34,891 bases of DNA, from the NCBI GenBank assembly GCA_002898175.1, contig BDSW01000047.1:1-34891 (forward strand), written 5' to 3'. Positions 1 to 9,446 of this stretch are shown one piece after another. The notes below the pieces were generated by a model, which saw only the letters and a list, made by a program, of their open reading frames with translations, ran no database searches and had not been told where the DNA came from. Made by a program: the position numbers and the translations under genes. Each line of letters starts with the position of its first letter. Within the stretch, counting starts at the first letter, position 1. Origin of the DNA: a bacterium BMS3Abin04 (GTDB lineage: Bacteria > Bacteroidota > Ignavibacteria > Ignavibacteriales > Melioribacteraceae).

Positions 1-652
1 ACCGGTAAGAATATTTAAGATTTTTGTTTTTTAACTAATTTGCTAACTAGGTTGTAACCGAAATTCCCGATAGATTATCATTACACATTGAAGGATGACA
101 AATATGTGTTGATATTAAGACTTCATCCTTTAGTTTACCGGGTAAATAAAATTCGCCATAAGTCAAATTTCCGCTTTCTAAAGTTGAATCAATTACTACT
201 TGGTAGTTTTCGTTCTTTAAAGCCAGGAACTGATTTTGGGACATACAGAAACCCCAATTTTCTTTATAATAAGTTGTGCGGTAAGGAATCCAACTAGGGT
301 GATCAGGAAGTGTAAAGATATGTTGTTCTAATTCTACAAAAGTGATTTCTTTATCGATTGGAATACTATAATTAACTACATGCAGATTCGATTTCTTAAA
401 ATCTATAATTTTTTCACCGTTATTATTTAGAATATATGCATCATTTATATTCCATTCTTTTGGAACCGTCCAATCAAAAACTTTTGTACCTGTCGGAACC
501 TCCGTTATTTCAAGTGGAATTATCTCTTTAATAAAATTTAACGTCTGTCTTACACCGTTACCGGTTATGCTTCTACAGATAGGATAAAGCCTTTCAATAA
601 AATTGTACAATTTATTTTCATTACTTTCAATTCTTTCTTCGTTACTAATCAT
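1..652 (-). pseudogene. DUF4910-family aminopeptidase-like protein, interrupted by two in-frame TAG codons and running off the left edge of the window
   Basis: The 201-aa ORF (47..652) carries the family hallmarks LYPICRSITGNGVRQTL, FDWTVPKEWNI, SNLHVVNYS, YYKENWGF, HICHPSMCNDNLSGISV. Reading on in the same frame past the TAG at 47-49 gives LAN, a second TAG at 35-37, then LKNKNLKYSYR, which resembles the family continuation (…LAKxLxxxxxRYSYRF…). Confidence 0.7.
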
Positions 653-673
653 ATCTAAGTAATAGTCTAATTA

Positions 674-1777
674 TTAGCTGCATTTTTTTGCAATATTGTA
701 GGAGCTTGGTAATATAGAGTTTACATATCCGTAGTTTATCCAGCTTAAGTTCTGGTTTAGTTTATGTTTTTCAATTAATTCTTTAAGTATGTTTAATCTT
801 ATATATTTCGTATTATAAATATTCTTAGTCTGAAACTGCATATGCTCAATGCCGATTTTCAATTCGTTTATAGTATCAATTAATCTAATTTGAGGCTTAT
901 GAAATGGAGCAAGTCTTTCGAATAAATCAAAATTTACTTTATATGATCTATTATCATTGGAAGCATTCGGGTTAATACTAATTTTACTATTTGGAATAAC
1001 TTGAGCAACTAACCCGGCTAAATCCTTTACCTTGTAATTTGAATCATTCGAACCAACATTTACCGCAAGAAAGTCTCCACCTAAGTTAGGAGTTCGTTTT
1101 ATTCCCCATTCTATCGCTCTTGCCATATCTTTTACATCAATAATCGGGCGCCATGGTTCACCGTTACTAAGAATCGTCATTTCATTATTTAAAACTGCTG
1201 ATGAAACAAAATCATTAAGTACTAAGTCCAAACGTAATCTGCAACTCCAACCGGCTGCTGTTGAAAAACGCAAAGCTGTAACCGTAAAATCCGGGTCGGC
1301 TAAACTTTCCAATTTTTGCTCAGATAAAACTTTTGATTTAGCATAAACGGAAAGCGGATTTAACTCATCGACTTCGGTTTTGGCATTTAGGGTTGCATTA
1401 CCATACATGCTGCAGCTGGAAGCAAAAACAAAGGATTTCACTTTAGCTTCTTTTGCCAACCGAGCTAATTTTACTGTTCCGTTATAATTTATGTCCATAG
1501 TACTATCTTGGAACTGATTACCCATCGGATCATTTGATATTGCTGCCAAGTGAATTATTGCATCTACATTTTTAAGGAAATTCAAACTTACATTTCTAAC
1601 ATCCCCATGATACTGATAATGCGGGAAATACTCTTCTGCACAAGCGCTTACCGATAAACAATCCTCAAAAAAGCCTATGTCCAACCCGATTAATACAGAA
1701 TCGGGTAAAACCTGTTTTATCCTTTTTACCACAACAGGTCCAATGTAACCCAAATTACCTGTAATTAAAATTTTCAT
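674..1777 (-). CDS. NAD-dependent epimerase/dehydratase (extended SDR), nucleotide-sugar modifying
   Basis: N-terminal ITGNLGYIG Rossmann motif, YAKSK (YxxxK) catalytic motif, IIHLAAISNDPMG; located in a sugar-nucleotide cluster. Confidence 0.9.
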   Translation of the reverse strand: MKILITGNLGYIGPVVVKRIKQVLPDSVLIGLDIGFFEDCLSVSACAEEYFPHYQYHGDVRNVSLNFLKNVDAIIHLAAISNDPMGNQFQDSTMDINYNGTVKLARLAKEAKVKSFVFASSCSMYGNATLNAKTEVDELNPLSVYAKSKVLSEQKLESLADPDFTVTALRFSTAAGWSCRLRLDLVLNDFVSSAVLNNEMTILSNGEPWRPIIDVKDMARAIEWGIKRTPNLGGDFLAVNVGSNDSNYKVKDLAGLVAQVIPNSKISINPNASNDNRSYKVNFDLFERLAPFHKPQIRLIDTINELKIGIEHMQFQTKNIYNTKYIRLNILKELIEKHKLNQNLSWINYGYVNSILPSSYNIAKKCS

Positions 1778-1975
1778 GTTAATTATTCCTTAAATTCCAA
1801 AATAACTAAAGTATTTAGCAAGTAAATGCATTTTTCCCTCGAACTCTAATAAATTCTAAAAAACGCCACATTTACTTAGATTTAAATACTATAAAAATAT
1901 AATCGAGTTTTTAGAAAGCAGGTTTAGTACAACAATTTTAGTACCAACCTCTAAAAGATGTAAATAGAATAAATC

Positions 1976-3202
1976 TTATATTATCTCGATTTTAGGAATA
2001 GGAATTATGAACTTTGCTCCCCATTTTCCGGTAAAACTTAATTGATTGATAATTTCATCTTTTAAGTTCCAAGGTAAAATAAATATATAATCAGGTTTTC
2101 TTTCTGCTATTTTTTCAGGAGAATAAATTGGGATGTGAGTACCGGGAAGAAATTTGCCCTGTTTATATGGATTTCGATCAACGGTAAATTCAAGAAAATC
2201 AGTACGAATACCGCAAAAATTTAATAGTGTATTTCCCTTACCAGGCGCACCATAACCGCATATTATTTTATTTTTTTCCTTAGCTTTAATAAAAAAATCT
2301 AAAATTTCACGTTTTAACGCAAAAATTTCTTCTTGAAAGTTTGTATAATATTCAACCTTTGAAATTCCCTCTACAATTTCATTATTTCTTAATCTATCAA
2401 CATTTTTTGAAATTAATTTTGTAGAATCCTCAATATGACAGCCGTAAATCCGGAGTGAACCACCGTGGGTTTTCAGTTCCTCAACATCGAAAATTTTTAA
2501 GCCGTGATATGAAAAGATTTTTTCAATTGTATAAAATGAGAAATAAGAAAAATGTTCATGGTAAATTGTATCAAATTGACGCTGTTTCACTAAATGCATC
2601 AAATGTGGAAATTCAAATGTAATTATTCCGTTAGGCGCCAATAGAGTTTTAACCCCTTTGATAAAATCATTCAAATCCGGTACTTGAGCCAACACGTTAT
2701 TTCCAATAATCAAATCGGCTTTTTCATTATTTTTAATAATCTCTTCGGCAAGTTTCTCACTAAAAAATTCAACCATCGTGTTTATATTTTTTTCCATTGC
2801 TACTTTTGCAACATTTGCAGCCGGTTCAATTCCCAAAACCGGTATTTTATTCTCAATAAAATTCTGAAGAAGATAACCGTCGTTACTTGCTATTTCAACC
2901 ACAAATGAATTCTGATTGATTTTAAATCTCTTAACCATATTTTCACTATATCTTTTAGCATGCTCTAACCAACTTTGCGAATAGGATGAAAAATAAGCGT
3001 ACTCTGTAAAAATTTCTTCGGGATCAACATATTCTTGAAGCTGGACCAAGAAGCAATTTTCACAGACATACAAATGCAAAGGATAGAACGGTTCCACCCG
3101 GTTCAGTTCATTTTCATTCAAATAACTTTCACATAAAGGAGACATTCCCAAATCAACAAAAGTCAGTTCCAAAACAGAACCGCAAAATCGACATTTATTC
3201 AT
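1976..3202 (-). CDS. Class I SAM-dependent C-methyltransferase (TylC3/NovU type: zinc-binding N-terminal domain, SAM domain, C-terminal domain)
   Basis: CxxC…CENC zinc-binding pairs, [18 protein letters not shown] motif, intact DTIYHEHFSYFSF motif, HGGSLRIYG, and C-terminal ICGYGAPGKGNTLLNFCG. Confidence 0.92.
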   Translation of the reverse strand: MNKCRFCGSVLELTFVDLGMSPLCESYLNENELNRVEPFYPLHLYVCENCFLVQLQEYVDPEEIFTEYAYFSSYSQSWLEHAKRYSENMVKRFKINQNSFVVEIASNDGYLLQNFIENKIPVLGIEPAANVAKVAMEKNINTMVEFFSEKLAEEIIKNNEKADLIIGNNVLAQVPDLNDFIKGVKTLLAPNGIITFEFPHLMHLVKQRQFDTIYHEHFSYFSFYTIEKIFSYHGLKIFDVEELKTHGGSLRIYGCHIEDSTKLISKNVDRLRNNEIVEGISKVEYYTNFQEEIFALKREILDFFIKAKEKNKIICGYGAPGKGNTLLNFCGIRTDFLEFTVDRNPYKQGKFLPGTHIPIYSPEKIAERKPDYIFILPWNLKDEIINQLSFTGKWGAKFIIPIPKIEII

Positions 3203-3230
3203 AAATCTCTCGTTAAAATTTTATTAATTT

Positions 3231-4457
3231 TTATACAATCTTTAATTCAGGAAGCGGGATAATAAATTTCCCGCCCTTTTTTCTATATTCAGCCTCTTGC
3301 CGAAGAATTTCATCTGCATAATTCCAAGCTAAGAGTAAAACATAATCGGGTATATTTTCTAAAAGTTTGCTTGGAGGAAATATCTTTAACAAATTCCCCG
3401 GTAAATAAAATCCTTGTTTAAAAGGATTCGAATCAACTGCATAATCAATCAGCTCTTTTCCAACTCCGACAAAGTTCAGCATTGTTGTAGCCATTCCCCC
3501 GGAAGCACCGTATACAACAACTCTTTTATTTTTAGATTTAATTTCTTCAAGTAAATTCAATAGTCTGTACTTAATTTCGTTTACATGTTGAGGAAAATTT
3601 TTATAATATTCTATCTTATTAATACTCTTTGAACACTCTGAATTTATAATTTTATCTGTCGATTCATCATGATTTTTTTCGTGCTCAATAAATAATCTTA
3701 ACGAACCGCCAAATGTAGGGATTTCTTCAATTTTATTAATATAAAGAGAATGTTTATTAAACAGGTTATTCAATGCAATAACTGAAAAGTAAGATAGATT
3801 CTGATGAAAAATCATATCAAATTCATTTCTCTCAATTAAATTTATTGAATATGGAACTTCGAAAATAACAACACCATTTGGTTTTAATAACTTTTTCAAA
3901 TTTCCGGCGAATTCGTTTAAGTCGGATATTAAGTTTAACACATTATTCCCTAAAATTACATCCGCCGATTTTCCTTGATCTAGCAAATCGTTTGTAACTT
4001 TTATATTAAAAAAATCACATAAAGTAGGAATTCCATTTCCAATAGCCACCTTAGCCGGACCTTTAGCCGGATCAATGCCCAATACTTGAATATTCTTTTC
4101 TGCAAAGTACTTAAGCATGTAACCGTCGTTGCTTGCAATCTCAATCACTAAACTATCTTGATTCAGATCTCTACTTTTAATTATTTGATTAGCGCTTTTT
4201 AAGAAATGATTAAGTAATGTTTTTGACACGGAAGAATAATAGGGATAATCATCCACATAAAGGATTTGCGGATCAACCTCATCTTTAAGCTGCAACAAAC
4301 TACAATTGTTACAAAAAATTAAATCCAGAGGATATTTTTTTTGAGGAATGTTAAGCTGCGATTCTTTCAGTAATACGTCCGCTAAAGGAATTTCACCGAA
4401 TGAGAAAATTTCTTCAAGATTATCACTTCCACACGAACGACAAAGTGAATGCCTCAC
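3231..4457 (-). CDS. C-methyltransferase paralog with altered catalytic motif (FHQN in place of YHEH)
   Basis: Same architecture and same length (408 aa) as the neighbouring gene: CxxC…[47 protein letters not shown]. The active-site segment reads [13 protein letters not shown]. Confidence 0.88.
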   Translation of the reverse strand: MRHSLCRSCGSDNLEEIFSFGEIPLADVLLKESQLNIPQKKYPLDLIFCNNCSLLQLKDEVDPQILYVDDYPYYSSVSKTLLNHFLKSANQIIKSRDLNQDSLVIEIASNDGYMLKYFAEKNIQVLGIDPAKGPAKVAIGNGIPTLCDFFNIKVTNDLLDQGKSADVILGNNVLNLISDLNEFAGNLKKLLKPNGVVIFEVPYSINLIERNEFDMIFHQNLSYFSVIALNNLFNKHSLYINKIEEIPTFGGSLRLFIEHEKNHDESTDKIINSECSKSINKIEYYKNFPQHVNEIKYRLLNLLEEIKSKNKRVVVYGASGGMATTMLNFVGVGKELIDYAVDSNPFKQGFYLPGNLLKIFPPSKLLENIPDYVLLLAWNYADEILRQEAEYRKKGGKFIIPLPELKIV

Positions 4458-4474
4458 GGCTTACCTTTTATTAA

Positions 4475-5125
4475 TTAAATAATCAACTTTCGCACATAAA
4501 ATGCTTCGGCAAATTTTTCCGGAGCATTAGATTCGACTCCTCTTATTATTAACAATGACTTAAATGTATCTTCATCGAACCAAGTTTTATTCTTTTGAGA
4601 AACGAAATTTTCTGTAACAAGTTTAATTTTATTTCCTACATATTTTTTAGATAAGTGAACAAAAAAATTAGGTTGACCTAAATCTCCGTCATACTTTAAT
4701 ACTTCGTATTCCAATATTAAATGATCGCGGAATGTATTCCATGTTAATTCTGAAATTAATCTATGGTCTTGGTGATAATCATATTTATAATGTGTGAATA
4801 TTAAATCAGGTGAATAATTTAGTTTTAATTGATCAAAATAATTTTTTATTTCTTCTCCGATGTAAGGGAAAAATCCGTCTTTGAAAGATAAAATGTCGAC
4901 ATCGGATTTTTCAACTTTATCCAAAAATTGATTTGCACACTGTAGAGCCTCTATCTTTCTAACTTCACCGGAACTAAAAACTATCCATTTAATTTCTATA
5001 TTAGAATAAGTTTCAATTAACTTTAAAATCGTCCCTCCACACCCGATTTCTATATCATCTGCATGTGCACCAAGGCAGAGTATTTTTAAAGCTGCGCCCT
5101 TGTTATCAAAATTTATATGCAACAT
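4475..5125 (-). CDS. PIG-L family deacetylase
   Basis: LGAHADDIEIGCGGTILKL N-terminal zinc motif and THYKYDYHQDHRL. Confidence 0.9.
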   Translation of the reverse strand: MLHINFDNKGAALKILCLGAHADDIEIGCGGTILKLIETYSNIEIKWIVFSSGEVRKIEALQCANQFLDKVEKSDVDILSFKDGFFPYIGEEIKNYFDQLKLNYSPDLIFTHYKYDYHQDHRLISELTWNTFRDHLILEYEVLKYDGDLGQPNFFVHLSKKYVGNKIKLVTENFVSQKNKTWFDEDTFKSLLIIRGVESNAPEKFAEAFYVRKLII

Positions 5126-5140
5126 AAATCACACAATTTA

Positions 5141-5920
5141 TTATTTATGATTCCAAACTTCCCAAGGTTGTTCACCTTTTGAATACATATCATCCAAAAG
5201 TTGTTTATCCTTAAATGTGTCCATACTCGCCCAAAATCCATCGTATTTATAACAGCCTAATTTATCTTCAGCTATCAATCTCTGAAACGGTTCATCAATC
5301 AATTCTTCGCCGTCTTTTAGATATTTAAATACTTCATTTCGGAATATGAAAAATCCGCCGTTCATTTTTATACCGGATTGTCCGATATGCTTAATTTCTT
5401 TTACTAAATTATTCTCCGAAATTTTAACGATATGGAAACTCTGAGTAGGATTTACACACAGGAAATTTGCTATGTTTTTGCTTTGTTCAAATTGCTCCAG
5501 CATTTGATTTAACGGTAAATCCGAAAGACCATCACTATAGTTAGCGAGAAATATCTCTTCTCCATTCAGGTGCTCCTCAACTGCTTTTAGTCTCTGACCA
5601 ATATTTGAATGCAAACCGGTATCAACAAAAGTAATTTTCCAATTACTAATATCGGTATTTAATAATTTTAAATTCTTTCCGCCGCTAGAATAAACAAAAT
5701 CGTTAGTAATGTACTCTTGATAATTTAGAAAATAATTTTTTATTACATCGGCTTTGTAACCTAAGCATAAAATAAAATCCTTATGCCCAAAATGTGCATA
5801 GTATTTCATTATATACCATAATATCGGTTTGTTACCGACCGGGATCATAGGTTTTGGAAGACTTTCGGAATACTCCTTTAATCTCATTCCCAACCCACCG
5901 CAAAATAGAACTACTTTCAT
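5141..5920 (-). CDS. rfbF: Sugar-phosphate nucleotidyltransferase, glucose-1-phosphate cytidylyltransferase-like
   Basis: VVLFCGGLGMRLKEYSESLPKPMIPVGNKPILWYIMKYY and C-terminal FWASMDTFKDKQLLDDMY, as in RfbF-like enzymes. Confidence 0.8.
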   Translation of the reverse strand: MKVVLFCGGLGMRLKEYSESLPKPMIPVGNKPILWYIMKYYAHFGHKDFILCLGYKADVIKNYFLNYQEYITNDFVYSSGGKNLKLLNTDISNWKITFVDTGLHSNIGQRLKAVEEHLNGEEIFLANYSDGLSDLPLNQMLEQFEQSKNIANFLCVNPTQSFHIVKISENNLVKEIKHIGQSGIKMNGGFFIFRNEVFKYLKDGEELIDEPFQRLIAEDKLGCYKYDGFWASMDTFKDKQLLDDMYSKGEQPWEVWNHK

Positions 5921-6152
5921 AATTCAATACTAACGAATCTTTTAAAAAAATGGAAGAATTTTTAAAATTTAAGTTTACTATATAATAAAATAATCAATAT
6001 TTTCTCTGATAAAGATTTTCTTCCTTTAAGTTGCAACATATAAAATATTTTCTAAACTTACATCACTTTATATTAGATTTTTTGATATACTTTCTTTTAG
6101 AAAAACCGGAATTAAATAATAAAATCATTTTTACCATTTACTTATTTTTTTT

Positions 6153-7079
6153 ATGCCGAATGCACTTGCACATTTAGGAATTAATGGTCTTGCAACAAAA
6201 CCAATTATTAGAACAGCAGACCTGAAATGGATTTACCTTGGAGCTATTATTCCCGATATAGCATGGATAATACAAAGAGTTGTAAAATTTATTTATCCAT
6301 CTGTAAATGGATATGATTTAAGACTCTATGTAATTATTCAGGCATCTTTGTTATTTAGTCTTATTTTAAGCTTCTGGTTTTCCAGTTTTTCCAAAAATCA
6401 GCTTAGAACTTTTATTATCTTATCGCTTGGGTCTTTATTGCATTTACTTCTTGATGCCTGCCAGGTTAAGTGGGGAAACGGTGTTTTGTTGTTCGCTCCT
6501 TTTAGCTGGAAGTTATTGGACTTCGGATTTTTCTGGCCGGAAAGCTGGGCTACATATTTAATTACATTATTTAGTCTGGGTTATGTTATTTTTTATTGGA
6601 AGAGCGTTGTTAATGAAGCTCCGGATTTGAAATTTCGTTCAGTCAAATACCATTCAATCTATTTACTGGTTTTACTTTCATATTTTATTCTACCTCCAAC
6701 TATGCTGCAGAGCCCTCAAAACGCCGATAATCATTTTGTGAAAACTTTAAGAGAATATCATAACAGAAGCGGAAAACACATAGAATTTGACAGACGAACG
6801 GTTTTTTCAAAAAACGGGAATCTGTATGTGAAAACCTTCGCCAATGAAAATATTAAAATAATTGGTAAAAATTTACCTTCTTCCGGTACGGTTTCAATAA
6901 AAGGAATGTTTATAGATAATACTACAATTCAAGTTACTCAATTTCATGTTCATTCCGTTCTATTTAGGGATGGAGCTTCTTATTTAGGACTTTTTATAAT
7001 TCTAATAATTTGGGTTATGTCCTTTATCAAAACTATCAAAAGGGCTAATAAAAAAATAATGACTTTAACTGAAAATTGA
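6153..7079 (+). CDS. Membrane metal-dependent hydrolase-like protein (YdjM/DUF457 type)
   Basis: MPNALAHLGINGLA…YLGAIIPDIAW…HLLLDACQVKWGNGVLLFAPFSW plus several hydrophobic segments. Confidence 0.72.
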   Translation: MPNALAHLGINGLATKPIIRTADLKWIYLGAIIPDIAWIIQRVVKFIYPSVNGYDLRLYVIIQASLLFSLILSFWFSSFSKNQLRTFIILSLGSLLHLLLDACQVKWGNGVLLFAPFSWKLLDFGFFWPESWATYLITLFSLGYVIFYWKSVVNEAPDLKFRSVKYHSIYLLVLLSYFILPPTMLQSPQNADNHFVKTLREYHNRSGKHIEFDRRTVFSKNGNLYVKTFANENIKIIGKNLPSSGTVSIKGMFIDNTTIQVTQFHVHSVLFRDGASYLGLFIILIIWVMSFIKTIKRANKKIMTLTEN

Positions 7080-7322
7080 CTAGTTATAAAGTAACTTACT
7101 CTTTTGTGAATTGTGTTCTTCTAACAATAGCATTTCAAGCATATAATCTTGCAGCATGCTCATCTGAGACAAATTTAAGATTCTTGTTTCAATAACATTG
7201 ATAAATGTCCGTGAAAACTTAGCTTCGTTCGGCTTAACCTTTTTACTACTAAAAGTAAGTTCTTTTTCTACTTTGTTTAGCAGAAGAAAAGCAGAAGCAT
7301 CGGGTTCAAAATAAAATTTCAT
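7080..7322 (-). CDS. Hypothetical 80-aa protein, convergent with 6153..7079
   Basis: ATG start with AAGGAA-like sequence upstream; occupies sequence not covered by another gene. Product family not recognised. Confidence 0.5.
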   Translation of the reverse strand: MKFYFEPDASAFLLLNKVEKELTFSSKKVKPNEAKFSRTFINVIETRILNLSQMSMLQDYMLEMLLLEEHNSQKSKLLYN

Positions 7323-7501
7323 AATTCCTTCAAATAAATTTAAAATTCTTAGCTATTATCGGTAAAAAATAATATTCTTTAATTGCAATTCTATCGATTG
7401 TGATATAGATTACATATGCAAATTTTTTTGTGTTTTATATTAGGGTGAAGGGTATTATAATTAATTATTTTTTCCTTTAGATTTGTTGCCCTTTATTTTG
7501 G

Positions 7502-7540
7502 AAGCCTTAAGATATCCTTTCTTGAGGCTTTTTTATTTTT
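7502..7540 (+). terminator. Rho-independent terminator (plus-strand orientation)
   Basis: Stem AAGCCTTAAG (7502-7511) / CTTGAGGCTT (7521-7530), 10 bp with one T-G wobble, 9-nt loop, followed by TTTTATTTTT. Confidence 0.75.
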
Positions 7541-7698
7541 GTTGAAAAAAGTATTCGAATTTATGGAAACCATTTGAATCTATTTCAAATAAGAATAGTA
7601 AAAATCTTTACGCGTAATAAAAGAACTTAAAAATGATTGTTTTTCCACTATTATTTTATACTACTATGCCATTAGAGTTTTACAAAATTAAAGATTAG

Positions 7699-9429
7699 CT
7701 AAATTTTCTTTTCATATTCCGTATCATTCATTACTAAATATCTTTTAATTTTTTTTGTTGTAGTTTTTTCAAATTCATGCTCCCGAATATAAAAGCGCAT
7801 AATTCTTTTAAAAGAAGTTAGATTTTTATTTATTCTTTTAATTTCGTCCCCTATTATTTTATCAATAAGTTTATCATTAATTTGAACATTATTTTTTTGC
7901 GAATACAGAATAAATTCCTCCGAATCAACAACAATTTGCGCAGCAATTACTTCGCTTTGTTTATCATCTTTTTCGCCGTAAACAACAGACTCCAAAATGA
8001 ATGGACTTTTATTTAACATATCTTCTATTTCCTCAGGGAAAACATTTTTACCGTTTTTTGAAATTATTACATTTTTTTTCCTGCCGCTAACATGAAGAAA
8101 TCCATCGTTATCAATATAACCTAAATCGCCGGTCTTAAACCATCCGTCTTCAAACGCCTCTTCCGTTTTTTCTTTATTTTTATAGTATCCCAACATTACA
8201 TTATCTCCCTTTGCATATATTTCTCCTATACCGTTTTCATCCGGGTTAACAATTTTTAATTTTACTCCCGGCAACGGTAACCCGGCGGCATCATTCTTAA
8301 AATTATCTAATTGATTTAATGCTAAAATGGGTGAAGTTTCCGTCAATCCGTATCCTTGTAAAAACCCGAAACCAAATCCTTGCAATCCTTTAGCAACCTC
8401 CGGATCCGGTGGAGCGCCACCCACTATAAAAAGTCTTATAGCGCCACCAAATTTATCATGAATTTCTTTGAATATTTTTTTCTTGATATTTTTAATTTTT
8501 AATTTCTCCAAAGCATTCATTAAAGCAACTATTTTGGGAACAATTACTGCTTTTTTTGAATCGCTCTGAACAGCCTTTTGGATTTTTTTATACATCTTAT
8601 CAAATAATAACGGAACACCAAGAACAATGGTTGGTTTGACCTTTAACATATCATCCGCTATTGTTTTAAGCGAACGAGAATAATGTACCGAGGAACCGGC
8701 ATACAACGGACAAAGCATTCCGCAAGTACATTCATAAGTATGATGCATTGGAAGAACAGATAAAAATTTATCTTCCGGATACATCATTAACATACTTAAC
8801 ATATCTTGCAAATTTGCAGCTAGATTTTTTTGTGAAAGCATCACGCCTTTTGCTCTTCCCAAAGAACCCGAGGTAAATATAATTTCCGCCATATCATTTG
8901 AATTAATTTTAGGTAAAGTCGATTCACTAGCTTCTATTTCCCGGTCTATTAAATCTTTCATAAAAATAAAATCGTCTTTTTGTGATTCTTTATCCATATT
9001 AATGAAGACGGTTAAATTTTTTAGTGTATTTTTCTTTTCAATCAGTAGATTAGAAAAATTATCGGAAAAAATTATTGCTTCGGAATCGGATTCATAAAGA
9101 ATATTTAGTATTTCACTGAATGTGAGATTCTTATCGATAGGAACAACGACATAATTAAATGACATTAGCGTAAGATAACTTATAGCCCATTGAACCCTGT
9201 TATCACTTATTAAAGCTATATGGGTTCTTCCCGGAAGTCCAAGTTTTCTTAAAGCATTACCAAACCTTAATATGCTATTTTTGAGTTGTTGATAATTTAC
9301 TTTTGAAATCGGGTAGTTAATAAGATCTTCAAGAGCGAGTTTTTCGCTATATTTTTTACATGATTTAAAAATCATGTCTTGTATGTGTTCAATTTTAGGA
9401 GCGGTATAAAGTTTCAATTTTCTTTTCAT
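7699..9429 (-). CDS. Long-chain acyl-CoA synthetase (AMP-forming)
   Basis: EIIFTSGSLGRAKGVMLSQKN, GYGLTETSPI, WFKTGDLGYIDNDGFLHVSGRKKNVIISKNGKNVFPEEIE motifs. Confidence 0.92.
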   Translation of the reverse strand: MKRKLKLYTAPKIEHIQDMIFKSCKKYSEKLALEDLINYPISKVNYQQLKNSILRFGNALRKLGLPGRTHIALISDNRVQWAISYLTLMSFNYVVVPIDKNLTFSEILNILYESDSEAIIFSDNFSNLLIEKKNTLKNLTVFINMDKESQKDDFIFMKDLIDREIEASESTLPKINSNDMAEIIFTSGSLGRAKGVMLSQKNLAANLQDMLSMLMMYPEDKFLSVLPMHHTYECTCGMLCPLYAGSSVHYSRSLKTIADDMLKVKPTIVLGVPLLFDKMYKKIQKAVQSDSKKAVIVPKIVALMNALEKLKIKNIKKKIFKEIHDKFGGAIRLFIVGGAPPDPEVAKGLQGFGFGFLQGYGLTETSPILALNQLDNFKNDAAGLPLPGVKLKIVNPDENGIGEIYAKGDNVMLGYYKNKEKTEEAFEDGWFKTGDLGYIDNDGFLHVSGRKKNVIISKNGKNVFPEEIEDMLNKSPFILESVVYGEKDDKQSEVIAAQIVVDSEEFILYSQKNNVQINDKLIDKIIGDEIKRINKNLTSFKRIMRFYIREHEFEKTTTKKIKRYLVMNDTEYEKKI

Positions 9430-9446
9430 AACTCACCAAAATTATT

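Noticed and set aside
1-50. Alternative genetic code or pyrrolysine-type reading of TAG
   Set aside because: TAG serves as the terminal stop for other genes in the window (mrdA, 7080..7322, DUF2851), so genome-wide TAG reassignment is unlikely. Local read-through is kept only as an option in the finding.
88-297. Plus-strand 69-aa ORF within the DUF4910 gene
   Set aside because: Antisense to sequence with strong family motifs; no independent support.
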